Origin: Flavisolibacter longurius
Lineage (GTDB): Bacteria; Bacteroidota; Bacteroidia; Chitinophagales; Chitinophagaceae
Assembly (NCBI GenBank): GCA_013327885.1
Contig: JABUMY010000003.1
Span: 388,679-452,678, forward strand
DNA length: 64,000 bases
Reading direction: 5' to 3'
The notes beneath the pieces were generated by a model, which saw only the letters and a list, made by a program, of their open reading frames with translations, made no database searches and was not told the origin of the DNA. The position numbers and the translations under genes were made by a program. Shown piece after piece: positions 18,505 to 26,652 of this stretch (positions are counted from its first letter, which is position 1; each line of letters opens with the position of its first letter).

Positions 18505-18957
18505 ATGCAACAAGCGCAAGATGGCGATAAAGTGAAAGTTCATTATCACGGTCGCTTACGGACCGGTGAAACATTTGATTCTTCCGAAGGCCGCGATCCC
18601 CTGGAATTTACCGTGGGTGCCGGTCAAATGATCAAAGGCTTTGACGAAGGTGTAAAAGGCATGCAAGTGGGCGATAAAAAAACAGTGGACATTGGTGCGG
18701 ATGAAGCTTATGGCCAGCGTGATGCCGGCAACCTGATCGAGTTTCCAAAGGACCAGTTCCCGGCCGGAATGAACCCGGAACAAGGCATGCAACTCATGCT
18801 AAGCAACGAGCAGGGACAACAGTTTCCCGTGATCGTAGCTGAAGTAAAAGACGATACCGTGGTGCTGGATGCCAATCACCCGCTAGCCGGGCAGGACCTG
18901 ATCTTTGATATTGAAATGGTCGATATCCAATCAAAGTCACGCATCATTATGCCGTAA
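18505..18957 (+). CDS. slyD: FKBP-type peptidyl-prolyl isomerase, SlyD-like
   Basis: A 150-residue cytoplasmic FKBP with an inserted IF chaperone domain. The FKBP part shows VKVHYHGRLRTGETFDSS, FTVGAGQMIKGFDEGVKGM and the C-terminal ANHPLAGQDLIFDIEM. The IF insert lies near residues 70-120. The histidine/cysteine-rich metal-binding tail of E. coli SlyD is absent, as is common outside enterobacteria. It should assist protein folding at proline bonds. It is monocistronic with its own terminator. Confidence 0.93.
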   Translation: MQQAQDGDKVKVHYHGRLRTGETFDSSEGRDPLEFTVGAGQMIKGFDEGVKGMQVGDKKTVDIGADEAYGQRDAGNLIEFPKDQFPAGMNPEQGMQLMLSNEQGQQFPVIVAEVKDDTVVLDANHPLAGQDLIFDIEMVDIQSKSRIIMP

Positions 18958-18995
18958 GTGATTTCCTGGCAACAGGAAAATGTTTTAATAAAATG

Positions 18996-19020
18996 GCCCG
19001 TTTTTTAACGGGCTTTTTTT
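18996..19020 (+). terminator. rho-independent terminator of slyD
   Basis: Stem GCCCGTT with AACGGGC around a 4-base T loop, then seven T residues. Confidence 0.88.
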
Positions 19021-19301
19021 ATGCATTGATAGAAATGATTTTTCGTCAAGTTCATTTTGAAGAATTGACTAATGAGGTAACTGTGAAAGTAGCAACACAG
19101 CGTACTATTTTTTAGAAGGTAGGTATCTTTCTATTGTTTGTTTAACAGGCGTTTGTTACAAAAATTGATTGCATTCATTTCAACAATGTGATAAAATGAG
19201 CACCATTTGTTATCATTTCTCAAGAAACAAGTCGATGAGCAAGCAATCCATCCTAATAAAGATTGCATTTTATAATGCGCATCCCTTTCTCTTCTCTCCA
19301 G

Positions 19302-19443
19302 TTGCCACGCCGCTTTAGTGCGGTGATTAAAGTAAATTCTGAATTTTATGTGTATCGGCTTTAGCCGAACCGGTTCGGCTAAAGCCGATACAAAGCGATA
19401 GAATTTGATCCTGTTTTATCCCCGTGCTAAAGCGGCGGGGCAA
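19302..19443. repeat. nested palindromic element (REP/MITE-like) with a 42-base perfect palindrome
   Basis: Outer inverted repeats at 19302-19325 and 19420-19443 match at 20 of 24 positions. At the centre, 19351-19392 is a perfect palindrome with no spacer. The element thus has four hairpins sharing a GCTTTAGC-type core, two in each orientation. It is the only feature in the 605-base gap between slyD and the TonB-tailed gene; the rest (19021-19301, 19444-19625) shows nothing recognisable. Confidence 0.8.
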
Positions 19444-19625
19444 GTGAAAGGCATTGAAAAAAACAATCGTTGCCGAGAGATTTCAGATAGGAAAGACATT
19501 CACAGATAAGAAGGACATCCAATTGATAAAGACCGGTATTGGATTGAACTTTTGTCGAAGGATAATAGAAAAGACGTATTGCAGGTTTCAAATAATGAAC
19601 AGGAGTTGAAAATGAATTCTTCCCC

Positions 19626-20660
19626 TTAATTTGGAAACAGAATCTTCACGTTACCGCCCCTGCCTTTCCAGCGCGGACCTTCTTTCAAAAGCCGGATCGC
19701 TTCTTCGTCCATTTCCTTGTTCACGGATTGTACAACCTCGATGTTTACAGGATTTCCTTCCGGATCAATAGTGAACGACAACTCGACGCTTCTTTCCGAA
19801 GTCCCTTTTTTCGCCAACGGCAAAAATGGTTTCCTGTTTTTGGTGATGTATTCTTCAAAGGCTGCCCAACCTACCTGGGGCTGGCCTAAACTATCTTTGA
19901 TAACATTTGCTTTTGCCCGTGCTGCCCGGGTCCCCCTTGCCGCCACAACTTCTTCCATCCGGGCTTCACTGCGCCTGGCCACATCGCGGCTCGCTGCCGA
20001 ATCCATTTGTTGCTGTAAGGCAGCAGGCGGCGCTTCTGTTTTCATGGCTGCCACTTCGTTCTGACGAAGGGTAAATGCTTGGGCTGTTTCGTTAGCACTG
20101 TTTTGGGACAAGTTGTTTTCAGCGTCTGCATCCCGCATAACAGTGACCGGTGCCGAGCTTACCGCTTGCGGCGTTTGTGCAGTTCTTTTTTGCGCTTCCG
20201 GCCTTTGTAAGGCGACGTCCTGACCGTTGCTGTCAATTGAAAATACAGCAGGCGGTTGTTGCAACACCGTGACCGTAGAATCAGCCATGGATGCGGCCCT
20301 TTCTTCGCTGTTCAGCGATGGTGTACTAGTTGCCAGGTTGTTTTCATTGGTAGAAAATGTATTCACTACCAGCCAGCCGGCACCGGCTATCACAACTGCC
20401 AATGCTGCAATGCGCAGCCAGGGTTGCATCCACACTACGCGGTTCTTTTTCTTATCGCTGTCAATGCGCTGTTGCAGACGGCTTTGCAAACTTGCCATTT
20501 CCGCCGCAGGCGTTTTTGAAAACCGGTAGCCTTCCAGTGCATCGGCAAGCATCGGGTCGTTCAGTGCCGCTTTTTCAAGCTGGTGCATTTCAGCAGCCGT
20601 CATCCCGCCATTGTGATAGCGTTCAAAATCTTTTGCTGTATAATCGTACCCCTTACTCAT
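19626..20660 (-). CDS. anti-sigma-like membrane protein with a TonB C-terminal domain
   Basis: A 344-residue single-span protein. The cytoplasmic N-terminus (about 1-85) is helical and probably binds the adjacent ECF sigma factor. One membrane span lies near residues 93-114 (WLRIAALAVVIAGAGWLVVN). A long Ala/Gln/Ser-rich periplasmic linker follows, then a TonB-type C-terminal domain (SVELSFTIDPEGNPVNIEVVQ with EEAIRLLKEGPRW). The start at 20660 overlaps the sigma gene stop by eight bases, showing tight coupling. It looks like an anti-sigma factor joined to an energy-transducer-like domain. No FecR-type domain is visible. Confidence 0.78.
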   Translation of the reverse strand: MSKGYDYTAKDFERYHNGGMTAAEMHQLEKAALNDPMLADALEGYRFSKTPAAEMASLQSRLQQRIDSDKKKNRVVWMQPWLRIAALAVVIAGAGWLVVNTFSTNENNLATSTPSLNSEERAASMADSTVTVLQQPPAVFSIDSNGQDVALQRPEAQKRTAQTPQAVSSAPVTVMRDADAENNLSQNSANETAQAFTLRQNEVAAMKTEAPPAALQQQMDSAASRDVARRSEARMEEVVAARGTRAARAKANVIKDSLGQPQVGWAAFEEYITKNRKPFLPLAKKGTSERSVELSFTIDPEGNPVNIEVVQSVNKEMDEEAIRLLKEGPRWKGRGGNVKILFPN

Positions 20661-21240
20661 TCGATGCCATTTTCTTTTGTTGGGTTTCCATGCAAATCCG
20701 CAGGTTGCGCCGGCCGTTCTGTATAAAGCTCCGAACGTTATTCCATTCAATGCCGGTTTCGGCACTTATCTCGTTGTAACATTTCTCCTTCAGGTAAAAA
20801 AGTTCGATCACCTTTCGCTGGTTCTCCGCCAGGCCTTCCAGGCAGGTTTCCAATTGCTTTAGGTTTTCTTCGCGGTTCAGCACGTCCTCCAGATGCGCTT
20901 CCGCTTCGGAATGCATAAAACCATCAGCAATTTTAACAGTCGGCGCTTTTTTGAGGGAACGCAGCCGCATCAGGCAATGGTTGCGGGAGAGAGTGTACAG
21001 CCAGCTTTTAAAGTTTTCCACTTCGTGCTGCTGCAGCTTGGTTACCAATTCTTCAAAAATGGCCATCACCGCATCCTGTGCGTCATCGGGTTCCTGCAAA
21101 TATTTCAGGCACACGCCATATACCATGTCCATGTAGCGGTTATAAAGGTTGCCCAGCACGGCCATGTTGGCGCTTTGCCGGTAGGCCTGCACCAGTTCCG
21201 CATCGGTTTCGGTAGATGGTATGTTGCGTAAAAAAGCCAA
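20653..21240 (-). CDS. ECF-type RNA polymerase sigma factor
   Basis: A 195-residue sigma-70 family protein with region 2 (LGNLYNRYMDMVYGVCLKYL, DDAQDAVMAIFEEL, FKSWLYTLSRNHCL) and region 4 (LAENQRKVIELFYLKEKCYN, EISAETGIEWNNVRSFIQNG). The assigned start is a TTG at 21240; no ATG gives a complete region 2. It is followed by its probable membrane anti-sigma with an eight-base overlap. A divergent gene for a membrane protein with a Cys-rich N-terminus begins 83 bases upstream and may share its promoter region. Confidence 0.92.
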   Translation of the reverse strand: MAFLRNIPSTETDAELVQAYRQSANMAVLGNLYNRYMDMVYGVCLKYLQEPDDAQDAVMAIFEELVTKLQQHEVENFKSWLYTLSRNHCLMRLRSLKKAPTVKIADGFMHSEAEAHLEDVLNREENLKQLETCLEGLAENQRKVIELFYLKEKCYNEISAETGIEWNNVRSFIQNGRRNLRICMETQQKKMASNE

Positions 21241-21322
21241 GGCCTTAAAAGTAAGCAGAAAAATTTTTCAGCCCTGTTGTGTAAAATTTAAACCGTGCGC
21301 ATCCAGTGAGAAATCGCATTGC

Positions 21323-22027
21323 ATGAAAACATTTTCACTGGCCGTTGCAGAACCTTGTCACGAACGTTGGGAGGACTTGACACCGGAAGCTAAGGGCCGA
21401 TTTTGCGGCGCTTGTAAAAAAACGGTTGTTGATTTTAGCCTGATGACAGACCGGGAACTGGCAGCGTATTTTTCAAGGAACAAAGGCAGTCTTTGCGGCC
21501 GTTTTCATTCCGATCAATTAGACCGACAGATAGTGTTCCCGCCAAAACAATTCCCCTGGCTTCGGCCTTTTGTACCGGTGGCGTTGTCGGCTATGACCTT
21601 GTTGCTGGAAGCCTGCACGCCGCAAAACGAAATAAAAGGGGAGGTGGCAGTCACAGAAAATATTGTATCGAATACAATAGAAGTTGAAGCAGCGCCAGCC
21701 ATTGTTACCGAGCAAGGACTAATACAGCCGGCAGATACCAGCAAGCCATTGAAAAAGGGGCTCGATCCACAGGTTGTAACAGATAAAAGAAAAAACCGGC
21801 ATCCTGAATTTTTTCCGTCTGTTACGGTGCAGTTGCCTTTATCAGATACCATCGCAAAGCCGGTTGAACAAATGGATACGACGGATCAGCGGTTGCTTCG
21901 CCCACGAAAAGAAGCCTACCTTATGGGGAAGGTGACGTATACCTACTACAAGGCGTTAGAGGAAAAAAAGAAAAGGGCCCTCGCTGTAAAAGAAGCGCAG
22001 GAAAAAGCCCGCAGCGAAAATCTTTAA
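21323..22027 (+). CDS. uncharacterised membrane protein with a Bacteroidota Cys-rich N-terminal domain
   Basis: A 234-residue protein. The N-terminal 65 residues hold a CHERW, FCGACKKTVVDFS and CGRF pattern that recurs in Bacteroidota proteins and looks able to bind metal. One membrane span follows at about residues 72-92. The rest is a polar tail, Lys/Glu-rich at the end. The ATG at 21323 is chosen because the family pattern begins right there. It is divergent from the ECF sigma gene and its last four bases overlap the end of xerD. Function unknown. Confidence 0.75.
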   Translation: MKTFSLAVAEPCHERWEDLTPEAKGRFCGACKKTVVDFSLMTDRELAAYFSRNKGSLCGRFHSDQLDRQIVFPPKQFPWLRPFVPVALSAMTLLLEACTPQNEIKGEVAVTENIVSNTIEVEAAPAIVTEQGLIQPADTSKPLKKGLDPQVVTDKRKNRHPEFFPSVTVQLPLSDTIAKPVEQMDTTDQRLLRPRKEAYLMGKVTYTYYKALEEKKKRALAVKEAQEKARSENL

Positions 22028-22944
22028 CGGGTTCCGGCATTTTTGTGCTGAAAGCCAGGATGAAATTGCTCCAGCGTTTTGCGCAGGTATTCGCGGTCGA
22101 GGTGGGTATAAATTTCAGTAGTGGTGATGCTTTCGTGCCCCAGCATTTCCTGCACGGCACGCAGGTCGGCGCCGCCTTCCACCAGGTGGGTGGCAAACGA
22201 GTGACGAAAAGTATGCGGAGAAATGGTTTTGTTGATGCCGGCCTTTTTCACCAGGTCTTTGATGATCAGAAAGATCATGACCCGCGTCAGCCGTTTGCCC
22301 CGCCGGTTTAAAAACAAAATGTCTTCTTCGCCTTTTTGAATGGCCTGGTGCACCCTTACGTGTTCAACATAAAGCCCGATGTATTTGATGGCACTGCTGC
22401 CAATGGGCACCAGTCGTTCTTTGTTGCCCTTGCCAATAACACGGACAAATCCCACATCTAAAAAAAGCTGCGAGAGCTGGAGATTAACGACCTCGCTTAC
22501 CCGTAAACCGCAACTGTACATGGTTTCCAGTATCGCTTTGTTGCGGGTGCCTTCCGGTGTGCTCAGGTCTATTTCAGCCATCACGCTTTCTATTTCGTCA
22601 TAGCTCAACACATCGGGAAGGGCACGCTTGAGTTTTGGTGCTTCCAGCAGGGCCGTTGGGTCGGTGGTGGAAATATCTTCCAGCAGGCAATACTTATAAA
22701 ACGTGCGCAGGGCCGAAATGATGCGTGCCTGTGAGGTTTGCATCATGCCCAGTTCTGCAATCCATTTTACAAATTGCTGCAGGTGCTTTAATTCAATTTC
22801 GGAAGGGGCTTTTTTTAGATCGTTGCTGAGAAGGAATTGTGTGAGCTTGTCAAGGTCCGACTGGTAAGCCTTAATGGAATTGTCGGAAAGCGAACGTTCC
22901 AATTGCAGATATGCTTTGAATCCTTTTTTATACGGCTCCCACAT
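22024..22944 (-). CDS. xerD: site-specific tyrosine recombinase XerD
   Basis: A 306-residue tyrosine recombinase. All active-site residues are visible: Arg148 (CGLRVSEV), Lys172 (GKGNKERLVP), His244 and Arg247 (HTFRHSFATHL), His270 (MLGHESITTT) and Tyr279 (IYTH). Length and lack of accessory genes fit the housekeeping XerC/XerD type that resolves chromosome dimers at dif rather than an integrase. The start at 22944 is the ATG of MWEPYKKGF; the longer open frame upstream is only the heptamer array read as protein. No dif site was identified in the window. Confidence 0.93.
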   Translation of the reverse strand: MWEPYKKGFKAYLQLERSLSDNSIKAYQSDLDKLTQFLLSNDLKKAPSEIELKHLQQFVKWIAELGMMQTSQARIISALRTFYKYCLLEDISTTDPTALLEAPKLKRALPDVLSYDEIESVMAEIDLSTPEGTRNKAILETMYSCGLRVSEVVNLQLSQLFLDVGFVRVIGKGNKERLVPIGSSAIKYIGLYVEHVRVHQAIQKGEEDILFLNRRGKRLTRVMIFLIIKDLVKKAGINKTISPHTFRHSFATHLVEGGADLRAVQEMLGHESITTTEIYTHLDREYLRKTLEQFHPGFQHKNAGTR

Positions 22945-22945
22945 T

Positions 22946-23023
22946 GTGAAGTATGCAGTATGCAGTGGGCAGTATGCAGTCGGCAACATTTTTTTACTGC
23001 CTACTGCGTACTGCCTATTGCGT
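22946..23023. repeat. inverted pair of heptamer arrays (ATGCAGT / ACTGCGT)
   Basis: The left arm has six 7-base units (consensus ATGCAGT, 22946-22987). The right arm has four units (ACTGCCT, ACTGCGT, ACTGCCT, ATTGCGT, 22996-23023). The arms are approximate reverse complements around a run of T, so the array can fold back. It fills the gap between the xerD start and the end of the upstream lipoprotein gene. Confidence 0.8.
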
Positions 23024-23032
23024 ACTTTTAAA

Positions 23033-23689
23033 TTAAAGACTGATCTTTTTCTCGTAAGGCTTTTTCTGTCCTTCACGGATCATTTGCACCCAGATGCGCT
23101 CTTTGGTGACATGAATGCTATCCACCATCTCGTGGATGTTGTTGAAATCAATGTCATACATCGCATCAAACGGCATAGAGGCTTGTTGTTCCGTTTCCAT
23201 ATCCTCTACAAATACAGTTCCCCGGTCGGTATAAACGGCTAGGCCGGGCTCGATAGAAAACTTGGGATCAAATTTGGTGAACGCACCGGTGACTTTGCGG
23301 CGCTCTTTTGTTTTGCTGAACGGCAGCTTGATCAAAAAGCCACGACCGGTTTTGCAATCGTTGAACTGCATCCAGGCGTAGGATGTGTCTTTAAAATAAA
23401 CATCAATGGCATTTTTGTTCAGGTATACTTCCTGTCCCAGGTCGTCTTGCAATACAAGCAGCTTGGTAGCGCCAAACTCGTGTGTCCAGAACATGGAGTC
23501 GGCCTTACAGGCATTCAGCTTAATGTCAATAACAGGCTTCAACTTGTGATCGCCGGTAAACTGCAGGGAGTCTGTGTTGCAGGCGGTATCGCAAAAGGTT
23601 TGGGCCGTGCTGCCGCTGTTGCTGCCGCTGCCACAGGATAACAAAGCGGCCGTTAAGGCAATGGCGGAAAATGTCAATAATGATCGCAT
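23033..23689 (-). CDS. hypothetical lipoprotein
   Basis: A 218-residue secreted protein. The start at 23689 gives MRSLLTFSAIALTAALLSC, a clear lipoprotein signal with the lipid cysteine at 19. The mature part begins with a Gly/Ser-rich stretch and four cysteines (CDTACNTDS and later KACKADS-like, NDCKTG) that could form disulfides. No family is recognised. It is upstream of xerD on the same strand, separated by a fold-back array, so co-transcription is doubtful. Confidence 0.75.
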   Translation of the reverse strand: MRSLLTFSAIALTAALLSCGSGSNSGSTAQTFCDTACNTDSLQFTGDHKLKPVIDIKLNACKADSMFWTHEFGATKLLVLQDDLGQEVYLNKNAIDVYFKDTSYAWMQFNDCKTGRGFLIKLPFSKTKERRKVTGAFTKFDPKFSIEPGLAVYTDRGTVFVEDMETEQQASMPFDAMYDIDFNNIHEMVDSIHVTKERIWVQMIREGQKKPYEKKISL

Positions 23690-23742
23690 GTGTGTGATTT
23701 GGTTAAACCCAAAAATAAGGAAAGAAGATTTGAGCAAGGGAA

Positions 23743-23784
23743 GCGAGTAGCTAGTAGCCAGTAGCGAGTAGCTAGTGGCAGCTC
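23743..23784. repeat. heptamer array, GCTAGTA family, copy 1
   Basis: Six 7-base units (GCGAGTA, GCTAGTA, GCCAGTA, GCGAGTA, GCTAGTG, GCAGCTC) lie just downstream of yraN. The reverse complement of this family is found at 26606-26640 and a decayed copy at 59735-59762. Confidence 0.8.
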
Positions 23785-23788
23785 TCCG

Positions 23789-24145
23789 TCACAACGTCAC
23801 GTCTTCAATTAAAAAATAATCGGCTTCGCTGCCGGGATGTTGCGTGATGGAAAGAACATCCAGCCTGAAATCGTTGTACTGCGGATTGAGATAAAGAAAT
23901 TGATCGATGGCTTTCAGCAAGTCGCGGATCTTTTTTTTGTTGACGGCATCTTCGGGTTGGCCGTACTGGCCGGAAGAACGGTACTTGACTTCGATAAAGC
24001 GCAGCATTTCATTTTTCGTGGCGATAAGGTCCAGTTCAAACTTGCCATAACGCCAATTGATGTAAAGAATGTTGTAGCCCTGCGTTGCCAGGTAAACTTC
24101 GGCGAGCTTTTCGCCTTCGCGGCCAATTTCCAGATGTGAGGCCAT
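23789..24145 (-). CDS. yraN: YraN family protein (UPF0102)
   Basis: A 118-residue protein of the endonuclease-like UPF0102 family. It has the typical EIGREGEKLAEVYL start, the acidic FELDLIATK block with IEVKYR (the ExK pair of the PD-(D/E)xK fold), and the DAVNKKKI segment. Its biochemical role is not settled; the fold suggests nucleic acid processing. It is divergent from manA with 38 bases between start codons. Confidence 0.9.
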   Translation of the reverse strand: MASHLEIGREGEKLAEVYLATQGYNILYINWRYGKFELDLIATKNEMLRFIEVKYRSSGQYGQPEDAVNKKKIRDLLKAIDQFLYLNPQYNDFRLDVLSITQHPGSEADYFLIEDVTL

Positions 24146-24183
24146 TCCCTATCTTTAGCCCAAATTAAAAATTAAATTTCGCA

Positions 24184-25386
24184 ATGGAGAGTTTATACAA
24201 GTTGCGTGGTGTGGTTCAGCCGTATAGCTGGGGCGGCACAGCGTTTATTCCCAACCTTATCGATACCGAAAATACAGAACAAAAACCGTGTGCGGAATAT
24301 TGGATAGGCGCCCATCCCAATGCCCCGGCGCAACTGGTTAACGGTGATGAACAATCGCTTTTTGATGTAATCCAAAAAGCACCGCAGGAAACCCTTGGCA
24401 GTCGTGTACAGGAACAGTTTGGCACCCTTCCTTACCTGTTTAAAATTTTGGATGTTCGCCAGATGCTTTCCATCCAGGTGCATCCTTCCATTGAATCGGC
24501 TAGTAAAGGCTATGACGAAGAGGAGGCAAAAGGCATTTCGGTAAAAGCACCAAACCGCAATTACAAGGACCGGAATCACAAGCCGGAACTGATGGCTGCC
24601 CTAAGTGATTTTTGGCTGTTGCATGGGTTTAAAAGCAAGGAAGACCTGACCCGTATCCTGCAAACGGTTCCTGAACTGCAGTTCCTCCTGCCCGAGTTCA
24701 ACCAGAATGGTTTCAAGGGATTGTATGAAAAGGTAATGACCATGCCGCAGGAAGAAGTGGACACGGTTCTTTCACCGCTGGTAGAAAGAATTATGCCACT
24801 TTACAAAGACGAATTGCTGGAAAAAAGCAGCGAGCATTTTTGGGCTGCCAGGGCGGTGGAAACCTTTTGCACCAACGGGCATTACGACCGCGGTATTTTT
24901 TCTATTTATTTTTTCAACCTTCTGCACCTGAAAGAGGGAGAAGGTATATACCAGCCGGCAGGGCTGCCGCATGCTTACCTCGAAGGGCAAAACGTGGAGG
25001 TGATGGCCAATTCGGACAATGTGCTGCGGGCAGGCCTCACCGAAAAATACATTGATGTGGCGGAGTTGATGAAGCATGTAAAATTTGAGGCGACCATTCC
25101 GGCGATCATCCCGGCAGGATCAGAAGCCGTGCAGGTGTATGAAACGCCTGCTGCCGAATTTGAGCTGCGCAAGCTTTCACTGTCCGGTGCCGCAACCTTG
25201 CAAACCGAAAGTGCCACCATCTTTTTTGTGTACGATGGCACCATTGACATTAAAACAAGCAATGTTCTTCTGCCGCTGAAAAGGGGAGAAGCGGCCGTCG
25301 TTTTTGCCGACCAGGCCATTGCGGTGGAAACAGTGGGCAAGGCAGCAACGGTTTATCTTGTGACCACACCGGTGGGTAAAAAGTAG
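24184..25386 (+). CDS. manA: mannose-6-phosphate isomerase, class I
   Basis: A 400-residue zinc isomerase that interconverts fructose-6-phosphate and mannose-6-phosphate, feeding mannose use or GDP-mannose synthesis. Zinc-site blocks are visible: the LSIQVHPS segment (Gln/His), HKPELMAALSDF (Glu) and AGLPHAYLEGQNVEVMANSDN with the last His. Length matches the bacterial type I enzyme. No mannose transport or GDP-mannose gene is adjacent. Confidence 0.95.
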   Translation: MESLYKLRGVVQPYSWGGTAFIPNLIDTENTEQKPCAEYWIGAHPNAPAQLVNGDEQSLFDVIQKAPQETLGSRVQEQFGTLPYLFKILDVRQMLSIQVHPSIESASKGYDEEEAKGISVKAPNRNYKDRNHKPELMAALSDFWLLHGFKSKEDLTRILQTVPELQFLLPEFNQNGFKGLYEKVMTMPQEEVDTVLSPLVERIMPLYKDELLEKSSEHFWAARAVETFCTNGHYDRGIFSIYFFNLLHLKEGEGIYQPAGLPHAYLEGQNVEVMANSDNVLRAGLTEKYIDVAELMKHVKFEATIPAIIPAGSEAVQVYETPAAEFELRKLSLSGAATLQTESATIFFVYDGTIDIKTSNVLLPLKRGEAAVVFADQAIAVETVGKAATVYLVTTPVGKK

Positions 25387-25408
25387 AAAAGCGAAAGCCT
25401 TTCCTGCT

Positions 25409-25416
25409 TACATTTG
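25409..25416 (+). promoter_or_regulatory. -7 promoter element before the DUF6580 gene
   Basis: TACATTTG matches TAnnTTTG exactly, 20 bases before the ATG at 25437. No good -33 TTTG is seen, so this is a partial match. Confidence 0.4.
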
Positions 25417-25436
25417 CCGCTCTAAGAACGTTTACC

Positions 25437-26006
25437 ATGAAATTCAACAAATCCGTTTTACTTGCCTTTGGGTTGCTGATCCTTGCCGCTTCGCTTTACC
25501 GCGTTTGGCCTGACAGGCCCTTTGGATTTGCGCCGCAATGGGCAATGGCCGTTTTTGCCGGTGCCGTTATCAAAGACAAAAAATGGGCTTTTCTGCTACC
25601 GCTGCTTTCCATGCTTGTTTCTGATACGCTTTACCAGGTCATGTATGCCAATGGCGCTTCGCAGATCTGGGGCTTTTATGGCGGACAGTGGCTGAACTAC
25701 CTGCTTTTTGGTGCCATGGTTGTTTTTGGTTTTGCCATTGCAAAGCGACGGACTGTTGTAAATGTGTTGGCGGCTTCGCTGGCAGCACCTTCTGCTTTTT
25801 TCCTTTTGAGTAATTTTACCGTTTGGATCAGCGGTGGTGGTTTGCATCGTCCGATGACAGGTGCCGGCCTGCTGCAGTGTTATGCCGATGGTTTGCCGTT
25901 TTACCAAACAAGCCTGGTGGCAACACCGCTGTTTTCAGCCGTGCTGTTTGGTGCTTACTTCCTGGCAACACAAAAGTCAGCTAACGTGAAACGTGAGATC
26001 GCCTGA
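25437..26006 (+). CDS. DUF6580-type membrane protein, ECF-transporter S-component-like
   Basis: A 189-residue integral membrane protein with about five or six spans (near residues 8-22, 36-48, 55-68, 82-98, 107-126, 158-178). The motifs FAPQWAMAVFAGAVIKDKKWAF and SDTLYQ fit the DUF6580 family, thought to resemble substrate-binding subunits of ECF vitamin transporters. No substrate can be named and no energising ATPase is nearby. It is ended by a strong bidirectional terminator. Confidence 0.8.
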   Translation: MKFNKSVLLAFGLLILAASLYRVWPDRPFGFAPQWAMAVFAGAVIKDKKWAFLLPLLSMLVSDTLYQVMYANGASQIWGFYGGQWLNYLLFGAMVVFGFAIAKRRTVVNVLAASLAAPSAFFLLSNFTVWISGGGLHRPMTGAGLLQCYADGLPFYQTSLVATPLFSAVLFGAYFLATQKSANVKREIA

Positions 26007-26030
26007 TTTAACCCGAATCTGTTTTTATAG

Positions 26031-26067
26031 AGAAAGCCCCTGCATTTGCAGGGGCTTTCTTTTTTTA
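26031..26067. terminator. bidirectional terminator between the DUF6580 gene and rnhA
   Basis: A 14-base perfect stem (AGAAAGCCCCTGCA) with a two-base loop, followed by T residues on the plus strand and with A-rich flank giving U residues on the minus strand. Confidence 0.92.
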
Positions 26068-26070
26068 TGC

Positions 26071-26541
26071 TTAGGCCATGGCGTCCATTTCAAAGCCTTC
26101 ATCCACCTGTAGGTTACCGCCATCGGCAGCCGTAGTGGCCAGCACATCACAGCGGTTGTTAAAGGGATTGTTGGCATGCCCCTTCACCCACACAAATTTG
26201 ATGTGGTGCTGTTTATACAGCTTGTGAAAACGCACCCACAGGTCCTTGTTCTTTTTGCCGCCGGCAAAATTGGTGGCCATCCATTTGTTCAGCCAGCCTT
26301 CGTTCAGGGCTTTTACAATGTACTGGCTGTCGGTGTAAATTGTAATGGTCAGACCCGGTTTTTTTAACGCTTCCAGCGCCGCTATCACGCCCATCAGCTC
26401 CATGCGGTTGTTGGTGGTTTTCCGGTAGCCTGCTGATAACTCTTTTCGCTTGTCGCCATACATCAGCAAGGCACCATAGCCACCCGGGCCGGGATTTCCT
26501 CTTGATGATCCATCGGTATAAATTGTAATTGCTCCACTCAT
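26071..26541 (-). CDS. rnhA: ribonuclease HI
   Basis: A 156-residue RNase HI that degrades RNA in RNA-DNA hybrids. The catalytic residues are Asp10 (IYTDGSSRGNPG), Glu48 (NNRMELM), Asp71 (IYTDSQYIVKAL) and Asp132 (NNRCDVLA), with the helper His122 in VKGHANNP. The handle region (WLNKWMATNFAGGKKNKDLW) is present. It is convergent with the DUF6580 gene. Confidence 0.97.
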   Translation of the reverse strand: MSGAITIYTDGSSRGNPGPGGYGALLMYGDKRKELSAGYRKTTNNRMELMGVIAALEALKKPGLTITIYTDSQYIVKALNEGWLNKWMATNFAGGKKNKDLWVRFHKLYKQHHIKFVWVKGHANNPFNNRCDVLATTAADGGNLQVDEGFEMDAMA

Positions 26542-26605
26542 CTGGCGCCAAAATTAAACGCTGGACAAAAGCAGGAAGCGATGTTGATAAATTTAGTGGG
26601 AGAGA

Positions 26606-26640
26606 AGCTACTAGCTGCTAGCCACTAGCTACTAGCTACC
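26606..26640. repeat. heptamer array, AGCTACT family (reverse complement of 23743 array)
   Basis: Five 7-base units: AGCTACT, AGCTGCT, AGCCACT, AGCTACT, AGCTACC. Read on the minus strand it is the AGTAGCT/GCTAGTA family, inverted relative to the copy at 23743-23784. It lies just downstream of the carboxylase gene. Confidence 0.8.
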
Positions 26641-26652
26641 GATCACCCTCCA

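Noticed and set aside
22946..23784. CRISPR array
   Set aside because: The arrays have 7-base units without spacers and no cas genes nearby.
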